This document shows positions 51,743 through 61,511 of a DNA stretch of 64,000 nucleotides, piece by piece. How positions within the stretch are numbered: the stretch's first letter is position 1; each line of letters begins with the position of its first letter. Both the position numbers and the translations under genes were made by a program. The stretch is from positions 248,001 through 312,000 of the forward strand of contig NZ_OZ244781.1 in the NCBI RefSeq assembly GCF_965219595.1, written 5' to 3'. Source of the stretch: Poriferisodalis sp022821985. GTDB taxonomy: Bacteria > Actinomycetota > Acidimicrobiia > Acidimicrobiales > Poriferisodalaceae. The notes beneath the pieces are model-generated. The model had not been told where the DNA came from. It ran no database searches and worked only from the letters and a program-made list of their open reading frames with translations.

Positions 51743-52906
51743 TCATGACCGGGCTCCAGACGACAGGTCGACGAAGAGTCCGAGTTCGTCCAAGAGCACC
51801 TGCGACAGCCAGCGTCCGCCGACGGTGCTGAGGTGGACGCCGTCGGTGAGACGCACATCGGCGAGCTGCCCATCGGCGTCGGCCACGTAGCGGCTGAAGC
51901 CGCCATTGGGCCCCCGGAACAGGTCCCTGGTATCCACATAGTGCACCCGCTCGCGCTTGGCGGCTTCGGCCTCGAAGACCTCGTTGAGCCGCTGCATGCG
52001 GGCGTCGTACTCGGGATCCTCCATGATCGGCTGGCCAACCCAGATCAACACCCGGTCGGGGTCAGTTGTCACCAGGTCCATGACGTGGCCGACGCGCGCC
52101 GAGTATTCCTGCACCCAGGCATCCGAGAAGCGGCGCGCGATCTGGCCATCCACGACGATTGCCTGCGCGTCGTTGCCGCCGAACATCAACACGACGGCGT
52201 CGGGGTCCTCAGCGGCTAGGACCGCCACGATGCGTGTCGGCCAGTCGTAGAAGTCGGGTCGGCTCAAGCCGCTGGAGAGCTGATGCTCCGTGGAGGCCTC
52301 GATGACGCCCGTGTCGTTGGCCAGGCCCACCATGACGTGGCCGAAGAACTGCACCATGGAATCGCCCATGACGTGCAGCCGCAGCGGATCGGCCGGCGTA
52401 GGGAACCACGGCATGGTGGTGGCGGGCGCTCCCGTCGCCGCGCCGTCATCGGAGCTCCCGGCACCAGCGATCGCTGGCGTCGCCGGATCGGCAACTACGA
52501 CCCCAGCACGCGCCGGATCGGGAGCCGCGGCGCCGCCGGCTTCATCCACCGCCTCGCCGGCTGCGACGGCACTGAGCGGATCGGCCGTCGCGCCGGGATC
52601 GGCCACGTCGCGACTGAACGCCTCGTCGGCCCACAGGCGCGGCAGGTGCACTCCGGCAGCACTGGCCGCGCCCTCGACCGGTTCCCACACCGCCACCGAG
52701 ACATCGCGCTCCCAGCCGAACGGCTTCTGCTGGGCCTCGCGCAGCAGCTGCTGCGAGTTGAGCACGATCGCCAGGGCCAGTCCGAGCGCGCCTGCCAGCA
52801 ACACCTTGCCGGCAGGCATGCCGATGCGGCGGTCGCTGGCATGCAGGCGCGGCTGGGCTCCGGACGGAGCGGTCGGAGGGCTGGGCGGAGCGTGCGAGAT
52901 CTGCAT
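51743..52906 (-). CDS. SGNH hydrolase-type protein (DUF459-like)
   Basis: A 387-residue protein with one N-terminal transmembrane segment (about 33-50, VLLAGALGLALAIVL) and a Pro/Ala-rich spacer. The outer domain has block I VMGDSMVQFFG, GGND at MFGGNDAQAI and the Asp-His pair DGVHLSTVGG, so the Ser/Asp/His triad is intact. It begins 3 bases after the MBOAT stop and should transfer or remove O-acetyl groups together with it, as AlgJ/X or PatB-like proteins do with MBOAT partners. Confidence 0.88.
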   Translation of the reverse strand: MQISHAPPSPPTAPSGAQPRLHASDRRIGMPAGKVLLAGALGLALAIVLNSQQLLREAQQKPFGWERDVSVAVWEPVEGAASAAGVHLPRLWADEAFSRDVADPGATADPLSAVAAGEAVDEAGGAAAPDPARAGVVVADPATPAIAGAGSSDDGAATGAPATTMPWFPTPADPLRLHVMGDSMVQFFGHVMVGLANDTGVIEASTEHQLSSGLSRPDFYDWPTRIVAVLAAEDPDAVVLMFGGNDAQAIVVDGQIARRFSDAWVQEYSARVGHVMDLVTTDPDRVLIWVGQPIMEDPEYDARMQRLNEVFEAEAAKRERVHYVDTRDLFRGPNGGFSRYVADADGQLADVRLTDGVHLSTVGGRWLSQVLLDELGLFVDLSSGARS

Positions 52907-52909
52907 TGC

Positions 52910-54331
52910 TCAGAACTGGAAGTAGATGAACGGGGCGACGCCCGTGGGACCGAGCACGTCAATGGCCACCAGCGAGACACCCACCACGGCGCCTTGGCCC
53001 ACCCAGCCGAGACCGGCAAAGCCATCTCGCAGCACCTCGAACCAGTCGGCGGGCATGAACTGGAAGGCGAGAGCGCCGAACGTCACCGCGATCACCAGCG
53101 GCGTTGCGGTGCCGGCGTAGTTGTCGAAGTTGGCCAATGCGCCCAGCATCTCGACCGCGGCGGACAGCGATTCGGAACGGAAGAACACCCATGCCAGGCA
53201 CACCACATGGAAGGTGACGAGCCATCGCACGACCTCGCCCCAGCTCCCCGGCAGGATCGGCGGCGCACCGCTGCGCTCCCGCTGCTCGCGCACCAGCCGC
53301 TCCACCGCCAGGACGACACCGTGGATCCCGCCCCAGATGACGAAGTTCCAAGTGCTGCCGTGCCACAGCCCGCCCAGCAGCATGACGATCATGAGGTTGC
53401 GGTAGGTGTTGGCCCGGCCCTTCCTGTTGCCGCCCAGCGGCACGTACAAGTAGTCGCGCAGCCAGCGCGACAGGGTCATGTGCCAACGACGCCAGAAGTC
53501 CTGCAACGTGAGCGCCCGGTAGGGATTGTCGAAGTTCTGCGGGAAGCGGAACCCGAGCAGGAGCGCCACGCCGATGGCGATGTCGGTGTAGCCCGAGAAG
53601 TCTGCATAGATCTGGACCGCGTAGGCGTACACCGCCAGCACGACTTCGGGTCCGCTGTGCGCCCCCGGATCGGCGAACACGCCATCCACGATCTCGCTCG
53701 CCAGGAAGCTGGAAATGACAACTTTCTTGAACAGGCCGTTCAAGATCAGCCCGAATGCCTCGGCAGCCGGCACGTGCCGGGGGTCGGGCCGGGCAGCGAG
53801 CTGCGGCGCCATCTCCGATGCCCGCACGATGGGCCCGGCCACGAGCTGGGGGAAGAACGACAGGTACACCGCGAAGTCCAGCGGCGCCATCTCGCGGACA
53901 TTCCCGCGGCCGATGTCGATGATGTAGCTCATCGCCTGGAACGTGTAGAAGGAGATGCCGACCGGCAGCGTGTACTCCAGCACTGGCAAGGCGTTCGAGA
54001 TGCCGAAGCGCTCCAGCAGGTTGGACATCTCGACGGCGAAGAAGTCCCAGTACTTGAAGATGCCGAGGATGGTGAGATTGGCAGCGACGCCGAGCCCCAC
54101 CCACCAGCGCCTCCTCTGGTCGGAGCCCATAACCGCGAAGTGCCCGACGACCCAGTTGATGACGATGGTGGCGAGCAGCAGGAAGACGAACCGCCAGCTC
54201 CACCAGCCGTAGAACACGATGCTGGCCGCCAGCATGAGCGGCCTCCACACGGCCGGATGCGGCCGCGTGAGCCAGTTGACAACGAAGACGACAACGAAGA
54301 ATGCTCCGAAGACGAACGTCGGGAACAACAT
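52910..54331 (-). CDS. MBOAT family O-acyltransferase (AlgI/DltB type)
   Basis: A 473-residue polytopic membrane protein from ATG 54331 (MLFPTFVFGAFFVVVF). YTLPVGISFYTFQAMSYI, FFPQLVAGPIVRA, WRRWHMTLSRWLRDYLYVPL and the catalytic His in GGLWHGSTWNF are the AlgI/DltB signatures. It moves acetyl groups across the membrane for O-acetylation of a cell-surface glycan, with the SGNH protein downstream. The glycan is unknown. Confidence 0.94.
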   Translation of the reverse strand: MLFPTFVFGAFFVVVFVVNWLTRPHPAVWRPLMLAASIVFYGWWSWRFVFLLLATIVINWVVGHFAVMGSDQRRRWWVGLGVAANLTILGIFKYWDFFAVEMSNLLERFGISNALPVLEYTLPVGISFYTFQAMSYIIDIGRGNVREMAPLDFAVYLSFFPQLVAGPIVRASEMAPQLAARPDPRHVPAAEAFGLILNGLFKKVVISSFLASEIVDGVFADPGAHSGPEVVLAVYAYAVQIYADFSGYTDIAIGVALLLGFRFPQNFDNPYRALTLQDFWRRWHMTLSRWLRDYLYVPLGGNRKGRANTYRNLMIVMLLGGLWHGSTWNFVIWGGIHGVVLAVERLVREQRERSGAPPILPGSWGEVVRWLVTFHVVCLAWVFFRSESLSAAVEMLGALANFDNYAGTATPLVIAVTFGALAFQFMPADWFEVLRDGFAGLGWVGQGAVVGVSLVAIDVLGPTGVAPFIYFQF

Positions 54332-54474
54332 GCCGGGCCGAACATACTTGCGCGCGCATTGCCACGGGCTGAGCCGTGGGGCCCGGGCGGCCCAGGAGCC
54401 CGTTTCACATGGAGCATGGCAACCAGGGCGGAAGGCGACATGCTGAGCCAGATGCTGTGCCAGCAGGCGAGACC

Positions 54475-56190
54475 GTGACGACTCCCGCAGAGCTGCTCGA
54501 TTCCTGGCTGGAGATCGACCCCGATCCGCCAACGCGCCAAGCAATCGAAGCCGAGCGCCATCGCTCCGAGTGGGTGCAGGCGCACTTCGGCGGCGTGCTT
54601 CGCTTCGGAACCGCTGGCATGCGTGCCCCCGTGGGGCCGGGACCAGAGCGGATGAACCGCGTCATGGTCCGCATCGCCGCACGAGCCGTCGGCGCCGAGC
54701 TGATCGCAGCCGGTTTCGGCAGTCGTGGCGCCGTAGTGGGGTTCGACGCACGGCCAGGCTCGGCGGACATGGCCTTCGACGCCGCCCGGCTGCTCGCCGC
54801 CATGGGCATCCCTGTCGCGATCATCGACGGCCCTGCGCCGACACCGTTGCTGGCCCGCCAACTGCTCGCTCGCTCAGCGGGGGCCGGATTGATGGTGACA
54901 GCGAGCCACAACCCCCGCGATGACAACGGCCTGAAGGTGTACTGGGCCGACGGAACACAGATCCGGCCGCCGCTCGACCAGCGCATCGAAGCGCGCATGG
55001 ACCTGTCGTCACTCCCTTCCGACGCTGATCTGGCAGCCCGACACGAGGTCGAGAGCCTCGATGTGCGATCAGTGATCGCTGAGTACGTGGGCGCAGCCGT
55101 CCGCCGTCCGGTCTTTGACGCGGATGGCCAGCCGGTCGATCCGAACGATGTGCCGCCGATTGTGTACACGGCGTTGTGCGGTGTCGGTTCGCAGACCCTG
55201 GCCCATGCGTTTGCCACCGCCGGTCTGCCTCCCCCGATCTACGTGGAGCACCAGCGGCAACCCGATGGCGCGTTTCCTGGGCTGCCATTCCCGAATCCGG
55301 AGGAGCCAGGCACCCTCGACGATGCAATGGCTCTCGCCGAGGATCGCGATGTCGATCTCGTGCTCGCGAATGACCCCGACGCGGACCGGCTGGCGGTAGC
55401 AGTTCGCGATCGGGACAGCACATGGTGCCGACTGAGCGGCGACGAGCTGGGCGTGCTGCTGTGCGACTGGCTGATCCGTCTGGCGGGTGAGCAGCGGCCG
55501 GCGCGGCAGTCGATCTCGGCATCGTCGGTGGTGTCGGGACGGATGGTCGAGGCCCTGTGCACTGCCCGCGGTGTGGCCCACCACCGCACCTTGACTGGCT
55601 TCAAGTGGATCATGGAGCCTCGCCTCCAACACCCCGCAGCGCATTGGCTGTTCGGCTACGAGGAGGCGCTCGGCTACTCGGTCACCGACGCCGTGCTGGA
55701 CAAGGACGGCATCTCGGCGGCAGTGGAGTTTGCGCGCCTGGCCGGCTCCTTGGCTGCTCGTGGGATCAGCCCGCTTGAACGTCTCGACGAACTGACCGCC
55801 GAAATCGGACTGCACGTCACCGGCGCAGCATCAGTACGCGCCGACACTGAGGACATCGCTGCTGCCATGGCGGCGTTGCGGGCCGATCCGCCCCGCACGA
55901 TCGCCGAGCTCTCGGTCACGAAGGTCACGGACTGGCTCGATCCAAGTGCGCCCCACCCGGCCGATCTCGTGGAACTGGAGCTGGCTCCGGCCACTGCGGG
56001 CGATTCGCACCGAGATCTCGAGGCGCAGGTGCGCATCTGCATCCGCCCGAGCGGCACCGAGCCCAAGGCGAAGATCTACCTCGAAGCCGTCAGTCCGAAC
56101 CCTGATGACCTTCCCGCAGACCGCCACCGCCTGCAGGCAGTGCTGGACGCCATAGCTGCGGAGGTCAGCGTGTGGTTCAAGCGCGCCTAG
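54475..56190 (+). CDS. phosphoglucomutase/phosphomannomutase family protein
   Basis: About 571 residues from GTG 54475 (ATG 54409 is an alternative). GVLRFGTAGMRAPVGPGPERMN, the phosphoserine loop VTASHNPRDDNGLKVYW, the metal loop ANDPDADRLAVAV and the sugar loop FGYEEALGY, and the phosphate-binding RPSGTEPKAKIY, identify an alpha-phosphohexomutase of the long PGM2/PgcA type. It interconverts hexose 1- and 6-phosphates and would link the galactose pathway to glycolysis. It overlaps the 3' end of the PfkB gene by 4 bases (convergent). Confidence 0.93.
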   Translation: MTTPAELLDSWLEIDPDPPTRQAIEAERHRSEWVQAHFGGVLRFGTAGMRAPVGPGPERMNRVMVRIAARAVGAELIAAGFGSRGAVVGFDARPGSADMAFDAARLLAAMGIPVAIIDGPAPTPLLARQLLARSAGAGLMVTASHNPRDDNGLKVYWADGTQIRPPLDQRIEARMDLSSLPSDADLAARHEVESLDVRSVIAEYVGAAVRRPVFDADGQPVDPNDVPPIVYTALCGVGSQTLAHAFATAGLPPPIYVEHQRQPDGAFPGLPFPNPEEPGTLDDAMALAEDRDVDLVLANDPDADRLAVAVRDRDSTWCRLSGDELGVLLCDWLIRLAGEQRPARQSISASSVVSGRMVEALCTARGVAHHRTLTGFKWIMEPRLQHPAAHWLFGYEEALGYSVTDAVLDKDGISAAVEFARLAGSLAARGISPLERLDELTAEIGLHVTGAASVRADTEDIAAAMAALRADPPRTIAELSVTKVTDWLDPSAPHPADLVELELAPATAGDSHRDLEAQVRICIRPSGTEPKAKIYLEAVSPNPDDLPADRHRLQAVLDAIAAEVSVWFKRA

Positions 56191-57197
56191 AGCAGTTCGG
56201 CGGCCAGCTCGTCGAGCGGCACGAGCGGCCGGGTGCCCACGTGAGAGATGACCTCTGCGGCAGCCACGGAGCCCAGCCGGCCGCACAGTTCAAGGTCATA
56301 GCCGCGGGCAAGTCCGTAGAGCACCCCGGCGGCATACAGGTCACCGGCGCCGGTCCGGTCGACCACTTCGTCGACTGGCTCGACGGCGACCTGCACCATC
56401 TCATCAGGCGTCACGAGAACAGCGCCCGCGGCCGAGAGCGTCACCGATGCGATGTCCACCTGGCCCTGCACCGCCGCCAACGCCTCATCGAGATCATCGG
56501 TCTGGTACAAGGCCTTGAGCTCGGCGGCGTTCGCAAACAGGATGTTCGTGCACCGATCGACCATGTCGATGAACTCGCGCCGGTGGCGGTCCACGCAGAA
56601 TGAGTCCGAGAGGCTGAGTGCCACCTGGCAGTCGTTGCCGGGCGCGGCACAGTGCTCCGCTACCTCGCGCAGTGCTGCCCGGGCAGCGGTCGGATCCCAG
56701 AGGTAGCCCTCGAGCAGCACGGTGCGGGCCCGGCCCACCATGTCCCAGTCGACATCTGCGGGGGCGAAGCCGGCAGACGCACCCAGGTAGGTGCTCATGG
56801 TCCGCTCGCCGTCAGGGGTGATGACGACGGTGCAGCGTCCCGTGGGATCGTCACGCGGCGCTCTTGCAGTTGCCTGAGTGACCCCATGTGCCGACATGTC
56901 GGCCACAAACAGATCGCCGAGCCCGTCTGCGCAGACTCGCCCCATGTAACCGGCGCGGGCGCCGAGCGCAGCGATGCCCAGCATGGTGTTGGCCACCGAT
57001 CCGCCGGGTGTCATCTCGTCGGCGCCGCCGAGCAGTTCCACCATGGCGGCAAGCTCAGTCGCTCGCTGGGTGTCCACCAGCGTCATCGCTCCCTTGACGA
57101 TGCCCAGACCGTCGACGACGGCGTCATCGGCCCGCAGCAGCACATCCACCATTGCATTCCCGATGCCAACCACATCAAGCGAATCCGCCGATTCCAC
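56187..57197 (-). CDS. PfkB family kinase, adenosine kinase-like
   Basis: A 336-residue ribokinase-family protein. GNAMVDVL, GGSVANTMLGIAALGARAGYMG and the anion hole/catalytic loop DRTGAGDLYAAG match bacterial adenosine kinase-like PfkB proteins; the usual DTTGAGD reads DRTGAGD. Substrate could be adenosine or another nucleoside or sugar. It is divergent from the aminopeptidase gene with 58 bases between. Confidence 0.9.
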   Translation of the reverse strand: MESADSLDVVGIGNAMVDVLLRADDAVVDGLGIVKGAMTLVDTQRATELAAMVELLGGADEMTPGGSVANTMLGIAALGARAGYMGRVCADGLGDLFVADMSAHGVTQATARAPRDDPTGRCTVVITPDGERTMSTYLGASAGFAPADVDWDMVGRARTVLLEGYLWDPTAARAALREVAEHCAAPGNDCQVALSLSDSFCVDRHRREFIDMVDRCTNILFANAAELKALYQTDDLDEALAAVQGQVDIASVTLSAAGAVLVTPDEMVQVAVEPVDEVVDRTGAGDLYAAGVLYGLARGYDLELCGRLGSVAAAEVISHVGTRPLVPLDELAAELL

Positions 57198-57255
57198 GCA
57201 TGTGGGCTTAGCACCTCAACTCGCCAGCTCGCACGGCGTCGGTAGTGTGCGCGCC

Positions 57256-59811
57256 GTGACGCTCCTGACTGACGGCTCGCCAAACGCCAACCCGTACCGG
57301 CTGCCAAGAGATGTACGGCCCGATCGCTATGACATCGTCATCGAACCCGACCTTGGCGCTGCACGATTCGTGGGCGAGGTCCGCATCGAAGCAACTGTGC
57401 ATGCCCCCATCGACAGCGTCACTCTGAACGCTGCCGAACTCGAATGCTCAGACGCCGCACTCAGCCAGGGCAGCACGACGTCAGACGCCGAGATCTCGTT
57501 CGACCCCGAGACCGAGCGGATGACGCTGCGTCCTGCCGATGGCCGCCAGCTCGAACCCGGCGACCTCAGGATCAGCTGCACGTTCGCCGGCGAGCTGAAC
57601 GACCAGCTCCGCGGCTTCTACCGCTCCACGTTCGTCGACGAAGCCGGCGAGACCCGCACCATCGCGACGACCCAGTTCGAGTCCACCAACGCCCGGCGGG
57701 CATTCCCGTGCTTCGACGAGCCGGACCTCAAGGCGGTCTTCGGCGTGACGATGATCGTGCCTGCCGACCTGATGGCGGTGAGCTGCGGCGAGGTGGTGTC
57801 GTCAGAGATCCTGGCCGACGGCCGCCGCCGCGACACGTTCGCCGACACGATGCAGATGTCGACCTACCTGATGGCGTTCATCGTCGGCGACCTCGAAGCC
57901 ACCGAGCCGATCGACGTCGGCGGCGTGCCGCTGCGGATCGTTCACGTACGCGGCAAGTCGGCGCTGACCGGGTTCGGCCTGGAAGCCGGAGCGTTCGCGC
58001 TCGCCTGGCTGGTCGACTACTACGGCATTCCCTACCCCGGCACCAAGGTCGACCTCATTGCCGTGCCCGACTTCGCGTTCGGCGCGATGGAGAACATGGG
58101 TGCCATCACCTTTCGGGAAACGCTGCTGCTTGCCGACCCGCAGAAGGCCACCACCGCCGAGCTGCTGCGCATCGTGGACGTCGTGGCGCACGAGCTGGCG
58201 CACATGTGGTTCGGCAATCTCGTCACCATGGACTGGTGGAACGGCATCTGGCTGAAGGAAGCATTTGCCACCTTCATGCAGGTGGCCACCACCGATGCCT
58301 TCCGACCCGAGTGGAAGCGCTGGGACGAGTTCTCGATCGAGCGGGGAGCCGCGTTCGATGTGGATGCGCTGAGCACCACCCGACCCATCGAGTACGAGGT
58401 GGTCTCCCCCGCTGACGCCGAGGGCATGTACGACGTGCTGACCTACGAGAAGGGTGCGGCGGTCGTGCGCATGCTCGAGCAGTACCTCGGCCCTGACCGG
58501 TTCGCGGCTGGAGTGCAGCACTACCTCGAACGCCACAGCTACGCCAACACCACCACGACCGACCTGTGGGACGCCTTGGAGACTTCCAGCGGCGAGCCGG
58601 TGCGGTCGGTCATGGATGGCTGGATCTTCACCGGCGGTTACCCGATCGTGTCCGTTGAGCCGCACCCGTCTGGGCTCACGCTGTCGCAGCACCGCTTCGT
58701 GTACGGCACCGAATCGGAGGGCCTCTGGAGCGTGCCGGTCATGGTGCGTGCCCGCCTGGTCGACGGCAGCACCGCCGAACGGCGACTCCTGCTCACCGAC
58801 ACCGCCGCGACAGTGGACCTCGGCGGTGGCGTCGAGTGGGCGGTGGTGAACGCGGGCGGGCACGGCTACTACCGGGTGCGCTACGGCACTGATCTGCTGG
58901 CCGCGGTGGCGCGTCAAGCCCTGGAAGTGCTGGAACCCATCGAGCGGTACGGGCTCGTGGACGACACCTATGCGGCTGTCGTGGCTGGCGACGCCAGCGC
59001 AGCCGAGTTCATCGGGCTCGTCACCGATCTGGGCTCAGAGACCGACCTGCACGTCTGGCAGCGGATGATCGGGGGACTCAAGGGATTGCACGCGATCGCT
59101 GAGCCGGACGGGCGAGAAACCCTGGCCGTGCTGATACGGGATCTGGCGACCACGGCGCTGGGCGTGCTGGGATTCGAACCCCAGCCTGGCGAGCCCGATC
59201 TCGACCGCGAGCTGCGCGGCGTGCTGTTCGAGGCGGCAGGCGGCCGCGGCCGCGACGAGTTGGTCCGGGCACGTGCGCGGGAGCTCTTCGAGACAGCAGT
59301 CGACAGCAGAGCTGCTGTCGAGCCGAACCTGGCCGCAGCCGCAGTGCAGGTCGCGGCGGCGGCCGGCGACGAGACCGACTACGAACGAATGCTGGAGCTC
59401 TACCGGTCGGCTGACACACCTCAGAGCGAGTTGCGCTACGTGCAATCGTTGCTGCTGTTCGAAGACCCCACGCTGTTCAAGCGGACGCTCGAGCTGTTCG
59501 CAGCCGAAGTCCGCACGCAGAACGCCCCGTACCTGCTCGGCGCCGCGATGACGCATCTCGACCACGGTCCGATGGCGTGGGCTTTCGTCCGGGACCGCTG
59601 GGACGAGCTGACCGACCGGTTCCCCCAGAACTCGATCTCGCGGATGGTCGGCGGGATACGCGGGCTGCACACCCGTGCGCTGGCTGCTGAGGTGGAAGCC
59701 TTCTTCTCGGAGCACGAGGTGCCGCAGGGGGCGCTCACGGTTGCCCAGCACCTCGAGAAGATGTGGGTGAATGTGCGGCTACGCGAGCGCGAGGGCGCCC
59801 GCATCGGCTGA
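57256..59811 (+). CDS. pepN: M1 family aminopeptidase
   Basis: An 851-residue zinc aminopeptidase from GTG 57256. GAMENMG (substrate N-terminus site), HELAHMWFGNLVTMDWWNG (HExxH, about residue 312) and WLKEAFATF (third ligand Glu) are intact, followed by the catalytic Tyr region TYEKGAAVVRML and a long helical C-terminal ERAP1-like domain. It trims N-terminal residues from peptides in the cytoplasm; no signal peptide. The frame is open upstream but has no similarity there. Confidence 0.95.
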   Translation: MTLLTDGSPNANPYRLPRDVRPDRYDIVIEPDLGAARFVGEVRIEATVHAPIDSVTLNAAELECSDAALSQGSTTSDAEISFDPETERMTLRPADGRQLEPGDLRISCTFAGELNDQLRGFYRSTFVDEAGETRTIATTQFESTNARRAFPCFDEPDLKAVFGVTMIVPADLMAVSCGEVVSSEILADGRRRDTFADTMQMSTYLMAFIVGDLEATEPIDVGGVPLRIVHVRGKSALTGFGLEAGAFALAWLVDYYGIPYPGTKVDLIAVPDFAFGAMENMGAITFRETLLLADPQKATTAELLRIVDVVAHELAHMWFGNLVTMDWWNGIWLKEAFATFMQVATTDAFRPEWKRWDEFSIERGAAFDVDALSTTRPIEYEVVSPADAEGMYDVLTYEKGAAVVRMLEQYLGPDRFAAGVQHYLERHSYANTTTTDLWDALETSSGEPVRSVMDGWIFTGGYPIVSVEPHPSGLTLSQHRFVYGTESEGLWSVPVMVRARLVDGSTAERRLLLTDTAATVDLGGGVEWAVVNAGGHGYYRVRYGTDLLAAVARQALEVLEPIERYGLVDDTYAAVVAGDASAAEFIGLVTDLGSETDLHVWQRMIGGLKGLHAIAEPDGRETLAVLIRDLATTALGVLGFEPQPGEPDLDRELRGVLFEAAGGRGRDELVRARARELFETAVDSRAAVEPNLAAAAVQVAAAAGDETDYERMLELYRSADTPQSELRYVQSLLLFEDPTLFKRTLELFAAEVRTQNAPYLLGAAMTHLDHGPMAWAFVRDRWDELTDRFPQNSISRMVGGIRGLHTRALAAEVEAFFSEHEVPQGALTVAQHLEKMWVNVRLREREGARIG

Positions 59812-59939
59812 TGTTCGGCCGCCCGCCTCGACGGCCGATGCGGCCGGGCGACGAGGTGTGGCTGTCATTGCGCGCACTCGCCGCCGCAGCGGCTCTGATC
59901 ACCGTGGTGGTCTATTGGGCCCTGGTCATCGTGGACTGA
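59811..59939 (+). CDS. small single-span membrane protein
   Basis: A 42-residue ORF whose ATG shares its A with the aminopeptidase stop (TGATG). A basic Arg/Pro-rich start and LRALAAAAALITVVVYWALVIVD predict one transmembrane helix with the N-terminus inside. I recognise no family. Coupled translation with pepN makes it likely to be real; its 3' end overlaps the ctaG stop region by 14 bases on the other strand. Confidence 0.55.
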   Translation: MFGRPPRRPMRPGDEVWLSLRALAAAAALITVVVYWALVIVD

Positions 59940-60777
59940 GAGGCTGAACCGGACTGGCCGTTTTGGACTCGTCGGCCCATCGCATCATCATCGCGATGAT
60001 GGTTCCCCACACGATGGGTATGCCGCCCAGTTTCATGATGAGCCCCGCCATCTGCTGGTCCGTCGCAGCATCGAGGCCATAGAAGCGCGGCGCCAGCTCG
60101 TAGGTGGCGTAGAGAGGGAAGCCTGCGAACGTCAAGAAGCCCGCAGGCACCGCCGGAACCACCCCCAGAGCCAAGAACAGGTACACCATCTTGCCGGGGT
60201 AGGCGCGCAGCCGGTGCTCGCTGAGCGGCGAGCAGATCGGCAGCCACACCAGCACGCCCGACGCCAGCCACACCGCGTCCATCACGAACGAGCCGAACTG
60301 GTTCGCCCGCAGTGTGTCCACCGCCCATGGCGAGTGCGTCGCGACCAGGCAGCCGTTGAACACCAGTCCGGCGGTGACCGGCTGGGTGAGCCGGGTCATG
60401 AGCCGGTAGAGCCGCAGCCTCGCCAGGATCCGCCGAGCCATCGGCTCGGGAATGCCGAGCACCAGCAGCGGTGCCGCAACCAGCGTGTACAGCATGAACT
60501 GCGCCATGTGGGCCGACGCAAGGTATCCGGCACCGAGGACGCCGAGCGGCCAGTCCGACGCCAGCCAGAACGCCGCCACCCCAGCCACGAAGAACCACAT
60601 CTGCCGGCGCTGCGCCGCTGCTTCGGCGGGATCGGGCGGCTGTGGGCGCAAGGTGCGGGCCCGCCGACACGCCACCAAGTACGGGACTGCGATCGCAAGT
60701 GATGCCGCCCAGACACCCGGATAGGCACGCCATGACCAACTCCACGGCTCTTCGAGCGCCGAGCACCAGAAACGCAT
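59926..60777 (-). CDS. ctaG: cytochrome c oxidase assembly protein, caa3-type CtaG
   Basis: A 283-residue protein with about seven transmembrane segments. AYLASAHMAQFMLYTLVAAPLLVLG in outline, then SPWAVDT and a late LMKLGGIPIVWGTIIAMMMRW match the caa3_CtaG family, which is needed to assemble caa3-type cytochrome oxidase. It lies 2 bases downstream of the Sco gene, the usual partner for copper delivery. Confidence 0.9.
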   Translation of the reverse strand: MRFWCSALEEPWSWSWRAYPGVWAASLAIAVPYLVACRRARTLRPQPPDPAEAAAQRRQMWFFVAGVAAFWLASDWPLGVLGAGYLASAHMAQFMLYTLVAAPLLVLGIPEPMARRILARLRLYRLMTRLTQPVTAGLVFNGCLVATHSPWAVDTLRANQFGSFVMDAVWLASGVLVWLPICSPLSEHRLRAYPGKMVYLFLALGVVPAVPAGFLTFAGFPLYATYELAPRFYGLDAATDQQMAGLIMKLGGIPIVWGTIIAMMMRWADESKTASPVQPLSPR

Positions 60778-60779
60778 CG

Positions 60780-61511
60780 CTACAAGCCTGCCTCAGCCGG
60801 CGCATTGGGCTCGATACCGGCGAGGATCGGCAGGTCGTGGTCGAACTGGGTCTGGCGTGTGGGATGCGGGTACTGCGCGTAGCCGTATCCGTTCGGGGCG
60901 TAGGCGAACACCCTGGCATCGTGAGCGATGTCGTAGTCGACATCGCTGTGATCCATGGCGCTCATGTCGTCGTGATCCATGCCGGTCATGCCGTGAGCGC
61001 CGGTGGTGGTGGTGTCGAAGATCTTGATCGACGCCAGCGCACCCAGCTCGTTCTGCAGGTCGGTCAGCTGCTGCTCGCTATGGGGGATGAGGCCCACGAA
61101 ATCATCGCTGAACTGGTCGAGGTAGGCACGCAGCACGTCGGGCGAGTCGCGATCCGGGTCGACAGTGACGGCCAGCACAGCCACGTTCGTGGGGGCACCG
61201 GGACGGTTCAGCACGCTCGCAAGCTGCGCGAGCTGTACACCGCAGACATCGGGGCAGTTGGTAAACATCTGATACACGAGCCGGACCTGCCCCTGGGTAT
61301 CAGCCGCCAAGTGCATCTCGTTGCCGTCGGTGTCGGCAAACGCCATGTCGGGCACCTGTCGCAGCTGAGACGCGGGCACGGCCAAGCCCTCGTATCGCGA
61401 CTCGCTCGCGCTGCCGCTCCCGCACGCAGCCAGCGCGAGCACAGCGGCCACGGCCAAGACAACACCACAGCAACGATGACATGCCGCCCGGACCTGACCG
61501 TGAGACCTCAT
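60780..61511 (-). CDS. Sco1/SenC family copper chaperone lipoprotein
   Basis: A 243-residue protein from ATG 61511. The lipobox ALAAC (Cys 30) anchors it outside. TNCPDVC gives Cys 86 and Cys 90, the CxxxC copper ligands, and His 197 in DIAHDARVF is the likely third ligand. An insert at about 173-189 (GMTGMDHDDMSAMDHSD) is rich in Met and His and may bind extra copper. With CtaG it should load the CuA or CuB site of cytochrome oxidase. A longer frame to 61712 has no signal peptide features. Confidence 0.9.
   Translation of the reverse strand: MRSHGQVRAACHRCCGVVLAVAAVLALAACGSGSASESRYEGLAVPASQLRQVPDMAFADTDGNEMHLAADTQGQVRLVYQMFTNCPDVCGVQLAQLASVLNRPGAPTNVAVLAVTVDPDRDSPDVLRAYLDQFSDDFVGLIPHSEQQLTDLQNELGALASIKIFDTTTTGAHGMTGMDHDDMSAMDHSDVDYDIAHDARVFAYAPNGYGYAQYPHPTRQTQFDHDLPILAGIEPNAPAEAGL

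Noticed and set aside
59160..59190. GGGATTCGAACCCC resembling a tRNA T-arm
   Set aside because: It lies within the aminopeptidase reading frame, and no acceptor, D or anticodon stems can be built around it.
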